From Chloroflexia bacterium (GTDB taxonomy: Bacteria > Chloroflexota > Chloroflexia > Thermobaculales > Thermobaculaceae): DNA of 64,000 nucleotides. Made by a program: the position numbers and the translations under genes. The stretch lies in the NCBI GenBank assembly GCA_030446765.1, contig JAUJMR010000014.1:1-64000 (forward strand). Reading direction: 5' to 3'. Below, in pieces: positions 55,107-64,000 of the stretch. The notes beneath the pieces are model-generated. The model worked only from the letters and a program-made list of their open reading frames with translations, was not told where the DNA came from and did no database searches. How positions within the stretch are numbered: position 1 is the stretch's first letter; every line of letters begins with the position of its first letter.

Positions 55107-55841
55107 ATGAGGCCAAAGGGTACCACTGGACGTCTGAGCATGATCCTCTTTCTCACCTGGCTGCTGTCGAGCGGCTGCGGCGTTTTCTCGCGCGCCGCTG
55201 ATCCAACACCCATCCCGACGGTCCCAACCGCACAGCCAACGTCTCAGCCCACCGTCAAGGTCGCCATGGTTCCCACCAGTCCACCGGCAATGACCGCGAC
55301 GCCGATGTACGGTCCACCGTTCATACCCGCGCCGACGTTCGGGCCACCGTATGGGACTCCTGCGACATCGATCACGCCGACCGCCCAAGCCCCCACCGCT
55401 ACGGTCGCAGCCACCGCTCTCGTCACCACCGGAGTCACCACGATCAGTCCTCCACCGACCGAGGAGGAGGCCGAGGCAGTCGTACGAGCGTACTTCGCCG
55501 CGATCGAGGCTGACACGTCCGATGCCGCACGTGACCTGACAACCGGCGTTGCAACTGAGCAAACAGACGCTGCTGCCGAGCAAATCAGTAAAGAGGCAGA
55601 TGCGGAGGGCGTCACGGTTGATCTTCGCGTTCCAGAACTTGCGACGCAGGCTCTTCCGCCTGGCCTGGAGGGCACACCGGTGCAGACCGACTACGTGGTG
55701 GAGGCGTGGGTGGATTCAGGTTTATTGGGCGACGTGAAGGTACGAGAAGGTCGGGGAAGCACAGTGATTCATACGGTACGAACGAACACGGGCATCAAAA
55801 TCGCCCGGATCGAAGGTGGTCTCCTTCCGCCAGCAGAATGA
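55107..55841 (+). CDS. Hypothetical lipoprotein with Pro/Thr-rich linker
   Basis: MRPKGTTGRLSMILFLTWLLSSGCGVFSRA lipobox; long P/T-rich linker; EEEAEAVVRAYFAAIEADTSDAARDL. Confidence 0.65.
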   Translation: MRPKGTTGRLSMILFLTWLLSSGCGVFSRAADPTPIPTVPTAQPTSQPTVKVAMVPTSPPAMTATPMYGPPFIPAPTFGPPYGTPATSITPTAQAPTATVAATALVTTGVTTISPPPTEEEAEAVVRAYFAAIEADTSDAARDLTTGVATEQTDAAAEQISKEADAEGVTVDLRVPELATQALPPGLEGTPVQTDYVVEAWVDSGLLGDVKVREGRGSTVIHTVRTNTGIKIARIEGGLLPPAE

Positions 55842-56023
55842 AACGCGACCCTCCCGTAGTGTGACCGCCGCTGATTGAGTCACCACGGTGAAGATTAGGG
55901 GGCCGCCTGTGCGTCCCCCTGCAAGTCGCTGAAAGCTGCCTCCGGTCCCACCAGCTGCCCGCCTCGCGGACGGGATCGCACGATACCGGTATGATACGGA
56001 CCCCGGCTGAACGGCAGGGTATC

Positions 56024-56090
56024 TGTCATTCCGAGCGTGCGAGGAATCCGTGGTCCGGGCTAAGGATCCCGCACTGCGTTCGGGATGACA
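56024..56090. repeat. Interspersed palindromic repeat (TGTCATTCCGAGCG...CGTTCGGGATGACA)
   Basis: Imperfect palindrome: arms tgtcattccgagcg and cgttcgggatgaca match 12/14 as inverted repeats; contains gaggaatccg. Confidence 0.7.
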
Positions 56091-56120
56091 TGCATCAAAA
56101 CACAGCCTGAGTCCGTATGA

Positions 56121-57620
56121 CTACCTGTCCATGCGCTCGTGGACGACCGCGATGATCCGCTGCGTGAGCGCCGTGGATTCGGCCTCCGTGTTGTCCAGCG
56201 CTGCCAGGTAATCAGCCGCCTCCGCCCGATCCTTCATGAGCGACGCGTTCACCCGCACGTTCAGGAGCGCGGAGCGGGCTGCTGCGTCGGACAAGAGCGC
56301 GCCCGCACCGGCATCGCTGATGACGTTCGCGTTCGTCTCCCGCGCCACGGGCTCCAGCCAGCGCAGCACCTCGACGCAGGTCTTCGCCGTTTCGAGCGGC
56401 ACATCTGCCGCGTGCCGCAGCGCGGACTCCACCGCAGCCGCGCGGTGTTCCTTTTGTTCCGGCGTGTCACGCGGCAGCTTGTATTGGGCCATAAGCGCCG
56501 AGTACGCCTGCTCGTCCGCCCCCGTGAGCTCGCGCAGGCGTCCCCGCAGCCGCTCGGTCTCCTGCAGGGCGTCGCGCATCTGAGGCTCGACGGCGGCGTA
56601 CTTTGCCCTGCCAACGGTGAGATTGCACACCATTGACCCGAGCGCTGCACCCAGGGCGCCCACGAGCGCGCTCGCCGCACCACCTCCCGGTGTAGAAGCG
56701 CTGCTCGCAAGATCGTCCAGAAACCCGTCCAGCTCCAACCTCCCCTCCCATTCCCCTGCTTCCAGCTCCAACACCTGCCGAGCATCCAGCGACGGCAAGC
56801 CGAGCGCGTGCGCGGCGGCGCGCAGCACGGAGCCAAGCGGCAGCAAGCCGACAAGCTCCGATTCCGCGAGTGCGAATCCTTCCGCCCGGGCGATCTCTCG
56901 GACTCGCTCCACCGCGACATGTGGCGGGGTCTGATCGGTCCGGGTGATATTCATCGAGACCTGTACCCTGCTCGCTCCATGAAGCGGGAGGCCCAGCGCC
57001 TTCACCCCGACAGGACCACCGCCGTTCTCCCTGGTTCGGGCAGCGATGCGCCGCGCCGCGTCCAGATCTGGTTCGCCCAGGAAACAGTTTAGCGCAACGA
57101 GTGGCGCTCTCGCCCCGATCGCCACCGCACCTGCACGGGGATGGGCGTCGGCCGGTCCGTAGTCCGGCATCAGGGTCAGCCCACTCACTCTGGCCTGTTC
57201 ATACCGACGCCGCAAATCCGCCAGGTTCCGGAACTCCGATCGGGTCGCCGCCCACTCGTACAGGAACACGGGCACATCCAGCTCCGCGCCGACCCGCTGG
57301 CCCAGCGTGCGAGCCGCCAGCACACACGCATCGCGGCTCACCCCCGCCACGGGAACGAAGGGCACCACATCGGCCACGCCGATGCGCGGGTGTACGCCCC
57401 GGTGCTCGCGGAGGTCGAGCAACGCCACGGCCCGCTCGATCGCGGCGAACACTGCCCTACCGAGCGCGTCCGGCTCGCCCACCAGCGTAAGCACCGACCT
57501 GTTATGGTCGGCATCGAGGTGCACGTCCAGTAGGCGGACGTCCTCGGTCTGTGTCGCTTGCGCGATGTCGAACACCGCCGCGGTGTCCCGGCCCTCACTG
57601 AAGTTAGGCACGCACTCCAT
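56121..57620 (-). CDS. Bifunctional glutamate formimidoyltransferase / formimidoyl-THF cyclodeaminase-like protein
   Basis: MECVPNFSEGRDTAAVFDIAQA...DVHLDADHNRSVLTLVGEP...EHRGVHPRIGVADVVPFVPVAGVSRD...QVSMNITRTDQTPPHVAVERVREIA, followed by GFLDDLASSASTPGGGAASALVGALGAALGSMVCNLTVGRAKY cyclodeaminase domain. Confidence 0.92.
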   Translation of the reverse strand: MECVPNFSEGRDTAAVFDIAQATQTEDVRLLDVHLDADHNRSVLTLVGEPDALGRAVFAAIERAVALLDLREHRGVHPRIGVADVVPFVPVAGVSRDACVLAARTLGQRVGAELDVPVFLYEWAATRSEFRNLADLRRRYEQARVSGLTLMPDYGPADAHPRAGAVAIGARAPLVALNCFLGEPDLDAARRIAARTRENGGGPVGVKALGLPLHGASRVQVSMNITRTDQTPPHVAVERVREIARAEGFALAESELVGLLPLGSVLRAAAHALGLPSLDARQVLELEAGEWEGRLELDGFLDDLASSASTPGGGAASALVGALGAALGSMVCNLTVGRAKYAAVEPQMRDALQETERLRGRLRELTGADEQAYSALMAQYKLPRDTPEQKEHRAAAVESALRHAADVPLETAKTCVEVLRWLEPVARETNANVISDAGAGALLSDAAARSALLNVRVNASLMKDRAEAADYLAALDNTEAESTALTQRIIAVVHERMDR

Positions 57621-57654
57621 GACCCTACGCCGCACTCGCTGCCTCCAGGCCGAT

Positions 57655-58278
57655 CTACGCCGAATTCCGGAGTGCTCTCTCACGAACCCCGCCGGTTACC
57701 GGGACGCCACTGCGACCGAGCAAGCGCGCGGTTGGTGCAAGGGGAAGGCCCACGACATTGCTATACAGACCGCGTATCCGGTGTACTGGCTGCAACCTGT
57801 CATCCTGGATAGCGTATGCCCCGGCCTTGTCCATCGGCTGTCCGCTCGCCACCGAATCGGCTATCTCCCGCGCGGTATAGGCGCGCATCTCCACCTCGGT
57901 GGTACACGTCACGATCCGCAGGATACCCGGCCCGCCCAAGGCAACCGCTGTGTGCACGAGGTGCCGCCGTCCGGAGAGTGCGCGCAGCATCCACACCGCT
58001 TGCTCCTCGGATGCCGGTTTACCGAGAGCTGTGCCGTCCAGGTCCACAACCGTGTCCGCCGTCAAGACCAGCACGCCTGTGCGCTCCACCCGCGCCGCGT
58101 CCATTTTCAACAGCGCAAGGCGTCGTGCCGTGGCCCAGGGATTCTCACCCGGCAATGGCATCTCCGGCACGTCCACGGGACACACGCGGAACGATACCGC
58201 GAGTTCCTTCAGCAAAGCCGCACGTCGCGGCGACGCCGAGCACAGGAGTAGTTCGAGCTGCGGCGTAGTTCTCATCAC
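57655..58278 (-). CDS. maf: Maf family nucleotide pyrophosphatase
   Basis: LLLCSASPRRAALLKELAVSFRVCPVDVPE...VLVLTADTVVDLDGTALGKPAS...SGQPMDKAGAYAIQD...YSNVVGLPL. Confidence 0.93.
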   Translation of the reverse strand: MMRTTPQLELLLCSASPRRAALLKELAVSFRVCPVDVPEMPLPGENPWATARRLALLKMDAARVERTGVLVLTADTVVDLDGTALGKPASEEQAVWMLRALSGRRHLVHTAVALGGPGILRIVTCTTEVEMRAYTAREIADSVASGQPMDKAGAYAIQDDRLQPVHRIRGLYSNVVGLPLAPTARLLGRSGVPVTGGVRERALRNSA

Positions 58279-58464
58279 CTACTGATTCGGTTCGTATCTG
58301 CACGACAACGGTATTCCGCGCGCGTGAAAGCTTTGCGTACTGGACCGGTGCCGCCCCTCGCCACCAGTCCCAGCGTCCCTAGTGGTCTGCTGTACCGGCG
58401 GGATTATCGTCATCAGGAGCACAGTATACATCAGGGCATTGAGGACTCCTTCGACATCTGGTCC

Positions 58465-58508
58465 TTGACGTCCTCGTAGCTAATTGTTATGCTGAGCTTA
58501 GCGATTAG
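58465..58508 (+). promoter_or_regulatory. Sigma70-type promoter overlapped by a 29-nt dyad operator
   Basis: TTGACG (58465-58470), 17-nt spacer, TATGCT (58488-58493); dyad CTAATtGtTAtGCT-g-AGCtTAgCgATTAG at 58480-58508; AAGGAG RBS at 58511-58516. Confidence 0.65.
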
Positions 58509-58523
58509 TTAAGGAGTGGGGCT

Positions 58524-58988
58524 TTGACGCTGGCGGAAAAGCTGCGAGCCCTACGTGAGGAAGAGGGGCGGGCGCGTGGTCTCGGTCGAGCCCTGTCCAA
58601 GGCGGATGTGTCTCGACTGATGCATGCGGAGTTGGGCAACGGCCTGAGCGCCGCCTATATCTCCCAACTCGAAAGCGGCACCCGCGTCCACCTGTCGGCG
58701 ACGACGCGTGAGCTCCTCGCCGCCTTCTACAAGGTCCACCCTGGCCACCTCGTCAGCGACACCGTTCCCCAAATGCCAGACGCCGATAGCTCGTATCATC
58801 TGTCGGCGTGGCTACGCGTCCACGCGCAGCAGTTCCAACGCGATCACCTCGTCGCAAAAGTTCTTACCGAGCTTTCCGCTCGTGCCGAACCGCGACGCTA
58901 CTTCGAGATCCTTGATCGGCTGCTGGCCCTGTCCAGCGACCAGCTCAATCGCGTGACCGAGCGCGACTTCTGCATCGAACCCGAATAA
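58524..58988 (+). CDS. XRE-type helix-turn-helix regulator
   Basis: TTG start; MTLAEKLRALREEEGRARGLGRALSKADVSRLMHAELGNGLSAAYISQLESGTRVHLSATTRELLAAFYKVHPGHLV. Confidence 0.82.
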   Translation: MTLAEKLRALREEEGRARGLGRALSKADVSRLMHAELGNGLSAAYISQLESGTRVHLSATTRELLAAFYKVHPGHLVSDTVPQMPDADSSYHLSAWLRVHAQQFQRDHLVAKVLTELSARAEPRRYFEILDRLLALSSDQLNRVTERDFCIEPE

Positions 58989-59004
58989 TCGTAGGAGCGG
59001 GAAT

Positions 59005-59598
59005 GTGGAGACCATTCTTCTGGGCGTGTTCCTCTTCGGGCTGATCTTCACGGTGCTCAGCTTCCTGTTGGGCTTCGCCGAAGTGGAGCTCCCGACGCCG
59101 GACTTTCTCGATGTGGACCTTGGAGCGGGTCAGGCCGCGCTCTCGCCGTGGAATGTGAGTACGATTCTCGCCTTCCTGACTTGGTTTGGAGGTATTGGCT
59201 ACCTGCTGGCCGTACAGACCTCGTTCGCGGGCGTGGTCGTCCTTGCCCTCTCAGTCCTCGGCGGACTGTGCGGGGCGGCGGTCGTGTTCCTGGCCATCGT
59301 CCGCCTGCTACTCCCCGGTCAGACCGCACCCATGCGGGCCGAAGACTATCGGCTAGAGGGCACACTCGCTCGCGTCACTATACCGATGGGCGGCGCCCGG
59401 ACGGGCGAAGTGGTTTACAGCAAGCGCGGCACGACACGCAGCGAGGGCGCGCGAAGCGCCGATGGCAGCCCGCTCCCGCGGGATACCGAGGTGGTTGTAT
59501 TGCGCTACGAGAAGGGCATCGCATACGTGGAACCCCTCGACAAGCTTCTCTCCGAGCGTCCCGCGCGGTCTGCTGGTGCACTTCCGGATGCTGATTGA
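59005..59598 (+). CDS. NfeD/YuaF-like membrane protein (paralog 1)
   Basis: LLGVFLFGLIFTVLSFLLGFAEVELPTPDFLDVDLG...FLTWFGGIGYLL...RLLLPGQTAPMRAEDYRLEGTLARVTIPMGGARTGEVVYSKRGTTRSEGARSADG; small OB-like C-terminal domain. Confidence 0.75.
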   Translation: METILLGVFLFGLIFTVLSFLLGFAEVELPTPDFLDVDLGAGQAALSPWNVSTILAFLTWFGGIGYLLAVQTSFAGVVVLALSVLGGLCGAAVVFLAIVRLLLPGQTAPMRAEDYRLEGTLARVTIPMGGARTGEVVYSKRGTTRSEGARSADGSPLPRDTEVVVLRYEKGIAYVEPLDKLLSERPARSAGALPDAD

Positions 59599-59674
59599 TT
59601 GTGCGTGACTTCTGGCGCGCTGAGGCGTTTTGTCTGTAGTAACCGCCCGCTGTGACGGAGAAGATGGAAGGTTG

Positions 59675-60274
59675 ATGGAAGCGTTTTTCCTGGTACTGTT
59701 CCTGACGGGTGCCTCGCTCGCGGTGCTATCGGTGTTGTCTGGCATCGGTCACCTCGGCCTGCACCTGCCCCATTTCCACACCGCACACCTACCTCATCTC
59801 CATATCGGAAGCGCCCATACCAGCGACGTGGCACCAGTGAACGCGACGACGATCACCGCGTTCCTCGCGTGGTTCGGTGGGATCGGCTACGTCCTGACCT
59901 CCACTACGCATCTGCCGACGCTGCTAATCCTGCCGCTCGCGGCTCTGGCGGGGGCTTTTGGGGCGTCTCTCGTCGCCCTGTTCCTCCTGCAGGTCCTGCT
60001 CCGCGGGCAGACTCCCGAGCTGCGCCCGGAGGACTATCGCATCGAGGGCACACTCGGGCGCCTCACGGTGCCAATAAGGCGAGGAGGAACTGGCGAGGTG
60101 GTTTACGACAAGTTCGGCGTGACACGGAGCAACGGCGCACGGTGCGCAGATGGTAGCCTATTGCACCGAGGCACCGAGGTTGTGATCCTCCGGTACGAGC
60201 GCGGCATGGCATATGTGGAGCCGCTCGACCGGTTGCTCGCGGCGCGCGCATCGCATGACACCGAACAGCTGTGA
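59675..60274 (+). CDS. NfeD/YuaF-like membrane protein (paralog 2)
   Basis: FLAWFGGIGYVLTSTT...VLLRGQTPELRPEDYRIEGTLGRLTVPIRRGGTGEVVYDKFGVTRSNGARCADGSLLHRGTEVVILRYERGMAYVEPLD aligns with paralog 1; His-rich loop HLPHFHTAHLPHLHIGSAH. Confidence 0.75.
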   Translation: MEAFFLVLFLTGASLAVLSVLSGIGHLGLHLPHFHTAHLPHLHIGSAHTSDVAPVNATTITAFLAWFGGIGYVLTSTTHLPTLLILPLAALAGAFGASLVALFLLQVLLRGQTPELRPEDYRIEGTLGRLTVPIRRGGTGEVVYDKFGVTRSNGARCADGSLLHRGTEVVILRYERGMAYVEPLDRLLAARASHDTEQL

Positions 60275-60365
60275 GCAAGTACGAGCGATGGATGAGCAGG
60301 GATCCCACCCACACCGACTGCACGTCCGCGGTTTGACGCACACAACGTAGTACAAGGAGACAGAA

Positions 60366-61832
60366 GTGGAAACCATCATCGTCGTCGTCGCGGCGCTCGT
60401 CGTCGTTACCCTGCTTTGTATCTCCGCGCTCGCTCGTATGTTCCGTAAAGTGGGGCCGAACCATGCGCTCGTCGTTTACGGTTTCGGCGGCACCCAGATC
60501 GTGACCGGCGGCGGCCGGTTCATCATCCCGATGGTGCAGAGCCATCGCGAGCTGTCCCTGGAACTGATGAGCTTCGACGTCGCCCCCACCCAGGACCTCT
60601 ACTCCGCACAGGGCGTGGCCGTAACCGTCGAGGCCGTCGCGCAGATCAAGATCAAGAGCGACCCCATGAGCATTCGCACGGCGGCCGAGCAACTCCTGAC
60701 AAAGGCACCCGCGGAACGCGAGGGGTTGATCCGTCTCGTGATGGAGGGGCACCTCCGCGGCATCGTCGGCCAGCTCACTATCGAGGCGATCGTGAAGGAT
60801 CCGGAGATGGTTGCCGACCGGATGCGCGGCAACGTCTCCGAGGACCTCGCCAAGATGGGACTTGAGGTGGTCAGCTTCACAATCCGGGAGGTCCGCGACA
60901 ACAACCACTATATCGAGAACATGGGCAAGCCCGACATAGCGCGAGTGCAGAAGCAGGCAAACATCGCCGCGGCGGAGGCCAGCAGCGCCACGGCGATCCG
61001 TCAGGCCGAGACGACGCGCGAGGCCGCTGTCGCACAGGCGCTCGCGGACCAGGAGCGCGTGATCGCGCAGGCAGCCTCCGCGACGCGCCAGGCCGAGGCC
61101 CAGCGGGACCTCGACCTCAAGAAGGCGGAGTTCGACGCGACGGTCCAAAAGCAGCGGGCCGCCGCGGATAAGGCCTATGACATCCAGGCAAACATCATGC
61201 AGCAGCAGGTCATCGCGGAGCAGGTAAACGTCCAGCGAATCGAGCGCGAAGGACAGATCAAGGTGCAGGAGGCCGAGATCGCTCGTCGCCAGCGTGAGCT
61301 CGACGCCACGGTCCTCAAGCCCGCGGAGGCCGAGCAGCGGCGGGTGGCACTGATCGCGGAGGCGCAGAAGCAGCGCAGTATGCTGGAGGCGGCCGGTCGG
61401 GCGGAGGCGGTGCGGGTCGAGGGGCAGGCAGAGGCGGATGTCATCCGGGTGCGCGGGCAGTCGGAGGCCGAGATCATCGCCGCGAAGGGCACGAGCGAGG
61501 CCAACGCGATGCAACAGAAGGCCGATGCCTATAAGCAGTACAACGAGGCCGCGATCCTTGATAGCCTGATCACCGGACTCCCGGAGCTCGTCAAGGGAAT
61601 GGCCGCGCCGCTCTCCAGCGTGGACAAGATTACCATCGTCTCCACGGGCGATGGCCACAACGGCGCCGGGATGAACCAGATCACCACCGACATCGCCCGG
61701 ATGGTGGCGACCGCCCCTACTCTCGTGGAGTCGCTCACTGGGATCAAAATTACCGACCTTCTCGCCCGAGTGCCTGCGTTGCGCGAAGAGGTCAGCGCGA
61801 TCCAGAAGGAAAACGGCATCAAGCCCCGGTAG
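60366..61832 (+). CDS. Flotillin family protein (SPFH domain)
   Basis: METIIVVVAALVVVTLLCISALARMFRKVGPNHALVVYGFGGTQIVTGGGRFIIPMVQ...VAVTVEAVAQIKIKSDP...LRGIVGQLTIEAIVKDPEMVADRM; Ala/Glu/Gln-rich coiled coil. Confidence 0.92.
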   Translation: METIIVVVAALVVVTLLCISALARMFRKVGPNHALVVYGFGGTQIVTGGGRFIIPMVQSHRELSLELMSFDVAPTQDLYSAQGVAVTVEAVAQIKIKSDPMSIRTAAEQLLTKAPAEREGLIRLVMEGHLRGIVGQLTIEAIVKDPEMVADRMRGNVSEDLAKMGLEVVSFTIREVRDNNHYIENMGKPDIARVQKQANIAAAEASSATAIRQAETTREAAVAQALADQERVIAQAASATRQAEAQRDLDLKKAEFDATVQKQRAAADKAYDIQANIMQQQVIAEQVNVQRIEREGQIKVQEAEIARRQRELDATVLKPAEAEQRRVALIAEAQKQRSMLEAAGRAEAVRVEGQAEADVIRVRGQSEAEIIAAKGTSEANAMQQKADAYKQYNEAAILDSLITGLPELVKGMAAPLSSVDKITIVSTGDGHNGAGMNQITTDIARMVATAPTLVESLTGIKITDLLARVPALREEVSAIQKENGIKPR

Positions 61833-61932
61833 GTAGCGATTACTCGAAGGGCAGAAACACTTCCTGCCGTTCGGTGGTAGTGCAGGCTGGCGGCGCGTGG
61901 CAACGGGCCCGCGCCGCTGCTATATTCGGTGC

Positions 61933-63560
61933 GTGCCTCACTCCCTCGGTCGAACCAGTCCCATACGCATCTCCTTCCTCCCACACGCGCGTGAGGCCGC
62001 GATCCAAGCCGGGCAGACGGCGCTGGAGGCGGCCCATGAGGCAGACACGGTACTCGTCGCGCCGTGCGAAGGGGCGGGGCACTGCGGCAAATGTGTCGTA
62101 CGCTTCCTCATCCACGCACCCGAACCATCCCCGTGGGATGTCCTTCATCTCGATCCCGATGCGGTAGCTGAGGGTTACCGGCTAGCCTGCACGGCCCGGC
62201 CCGCGGATGACTGCATCATCTCCGTGCCCAGGCAGCCGTCCCCGATAGAGATCGGTGAGCACTCGTATCCGTACCGACTGTCACCACCGGCGCAGACTGC
62301 CCAAATCACGGCGAGCGACGCGGACGTGACGGAGGAATTGCGATCCGTACTGCCCGTCGTCGCGCTCCGCGAGACGCCACGCCGGCTGACCCTCTGCTCG
62401 ATCGGCCGCGAGTTGCGCACCGTTGAGCTGGGCTGGGATCGCACAGACCACCTCGGGGTGGCGGTAAGCGTGCACGGGGATACCGTCGAAGGTACGCTCC
62501 ACGACCTCCGCGATGGCCGCACGCTGGCCAGCGCCACTGCTGGACTTATCGGCGATTCTGGGTCCCTCGGATCTACTGCCACGGGCATAAGCTCGGCCAC
62601 TCGACGGCTGGTTCGCACATTGTGCGACGATGCCCGCGTCGCGCCTGCGGCGGTTGCGGACATCGTCGTTCTGGGGATGCCTTCGGGCACCGCAGAGCCC
62701 GACGAACGGCTGCGCTGCGCCGGGCTGGGAGAGAGTCAATCGGTCGATACGGCCGCCGCCGCCGCTGTCGCATGTGCCCCAGCCAGCGATGCGCCACTGC
62801 TCCTGCTCGGGCTGGAGCCATATCCATGGGCTCAGTGCTCCTCTGGCGGCTCGGCACGAATCGCGATAGCACCGGATGCCCGTCTGCCGCAAGGAGCTTC
62901 CTTCGTGCGACTCAGCCGTTGACCCAAGCCATAGGTCCTGGGCACACCAGCCCACGGGCGGTCCCGATGTCGGCGAGGCGACACGGGCCGGATCTTGGAA
63001 TAGCAGTAGACATGGTGGTGGAACTGCGGCGCGCCGGGCTGTTGGATCGTCGCGGTGCGCGCACAGCGCGTGTGGACGGGAGCGAGCCGCAAGACACCGA
63101 CTCGGGTCTCTATGCAGATACCTACGGAGGTAGCCGGGAAGGGCTGCGCCAGGAGCACGTTCGCGCAGTTCAGCGGCTGAGGGCGACGCTGCGCATGCTG
63201 CGGAGCGCCGTCATCGAAGGAATGGGCGTGCACGAGCGCGACCTGCAAAAGGTCGTGCTGGTCGGCCCGGAGGCGGCATCTCTCGGCTATTCCAGCTTGG
63301 CCGCGCTCGATATTGTGCGGGAGGTTTCCGCCCCCTTGTGCGCGGGTTCCCTGATGCCACTCACGTGGGCGCGCGATTGGCGCTCCTTTCGACGAGCGCG
63401 GGAGCGGAGATCGCCGCACTGGCACAGCATTCAGAGCTTATCACGTTGTCCTCAAGCGCACCCGCCTGGGCCGAGGGTCTGTACCTGGATCTCGCGGGCG
63501 ATGGCCGCGCGCTTGACGGCCCACTGCAACCGTTGCTAGACTTTCCGAGCCTGAGACGGA
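61933..63560 (+). pseudogene. RACo-like [2Fe-2S]/ASKHA (DUF4445-type) protein, at least two frame breaks
   Basis: AAIQAGQTALEAAHEADTVLVAPCEGAGHCGKCVVRFL...YRLACTARPADDCIISVP; then other frames VDMVVELRRAGLLDRRG..., VRAVQRLRATLRMLRSAVIEGMGVHERDLQKVVLVGPEAASLGYSSLAALDIV, VGARLALLSTSAGAEIAALAQHSELITLSSS. Confidence 0.65.
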
Positions 63561-63623
63561 GCGCGCGAGAACGGCCCCCGCCATTCGCTGATCGCTCCGC
63601 CCTTGGGTGCGCTGGACCAACAC

Positions 63624-63706
63624 GCCGATGTGGTGAAATGGCAGACACGCACGGCTTAGGACCGTGTGCCCGAAAGGGCGTGGGAGTTCGACTCTCCCCA
63701 TCGGCA
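63624..63706 (+). tRNA. tRNA-Leu (anticodon TAG)
   Basis: GCCGATGTGGTGAAATGGCAGACACGCACGGCTTAGGACCGTGTGCCCGAAAGGGCGTGGGAGTTCGACTCTCCCCATCGGCA with class II variable arm. Confidence 0.93.
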
Positions 63707-63862
63707 CCCATCAGCGCCCCACCGCGCCGCAGCGATCCACATTGATCCCTTCGAGTGCCCGCGATTGGCCCCACCCCCGATGGAAACGGGCAAGATGCAC
63801 TTCTCACTGCCGGACGACCCGGGTGTTGAAATAGCTTTGGGGATATGTTGCCGCCGAGGCCG

Positions 63863-64000
63863 CTAACCGGCCCTCGCCGCTAGGTCCATTTCCAGGGATG
63901 TGACCTCGACGGCGGCCCAGAACGCGTCCTCGGGGTCCCGGTGCTCATCCCCCGCACCGCTCAGGGTGATACCGCCCGCTCGCTTCGTGCCGTCAATCTC
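63863..64000 (-). CDS. C-terminal fragment of an unidentified protein running off the window
   Basis: Minus frame ...EIDGTKRAGGITLSGAGDEHRDPEDAFWAAVEVTSLEMDLAARAG*. Confidence 0.3.
   Translation of the reverse strand, partial: EIDGTKRAGGITLSGAGDEHRDPEDAFWAAVEVTSLEMDLAARAG

Noticed and set aside
60063-61658. 531-aa minus-strand ORF
   Set aside because: Antisense to the flotillin gene; composition (LRLPAHPDDIRLCLPLDPHRLRP) is a frame artefact.

Overview
High-GC bacterial chromosome window. The gene content looks Chloroflexota/Thermomicrobia-like, but that is an inference from protein style, not a measured placement. About 2-18 kb is a minus-strand information-processing supercluster in the order rpoB-rpoC-rpsL-rpsG-fusA-tuf-rpmG-secE-nusG-rplK-rplA-[L10 leader with attenuator]-rplJ-rplL, followed by tRNA-Pro. 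About 18-36 kb holds intact genes: squalene/phytoene synthase-like, FemAB-like, murJ, trmD, ispH, HU, DUF1028, a PGRP-type amidase, an HtrA-like protease, two tRNA-Gly, an M20 peptidase, a two-subunit molybdenum hydroxylase and pyrD. About 37-53 kb has many reading-frame breaks: USP and GNAT relics, a cyclooxygenase-like haem peroxidase, a ligase-ACP-PlsC fusion, a membrane GAF-BTAD regulator, an SDR and an SbcD-like nuclease. Intact PPC/DUF296 and GH127 genes sit among them. About 53-64 kb carries a Rad50/YhaN-like ATPase with a transmembrane hairpin inside its coiled coil, a fused FTCD-type enzyme, maf, an XRE-NfeD-NfeD-flotillin operon with a recognisable promoter/operator, a broken RACo-like ferredoxin protein and tRNA-Leu. 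Most notable observations: ribosomal protein S12 carries Arg at both classical streptomycin-resistance Lys positions; an SRPBCC gene lies between IS5-like terminal inverted repeats inserted exactly at the ispH stop codon; and several unusual multidomain architectures survive across frame breaks. No CRISPR array, rRNA or obvious defence island was seen.
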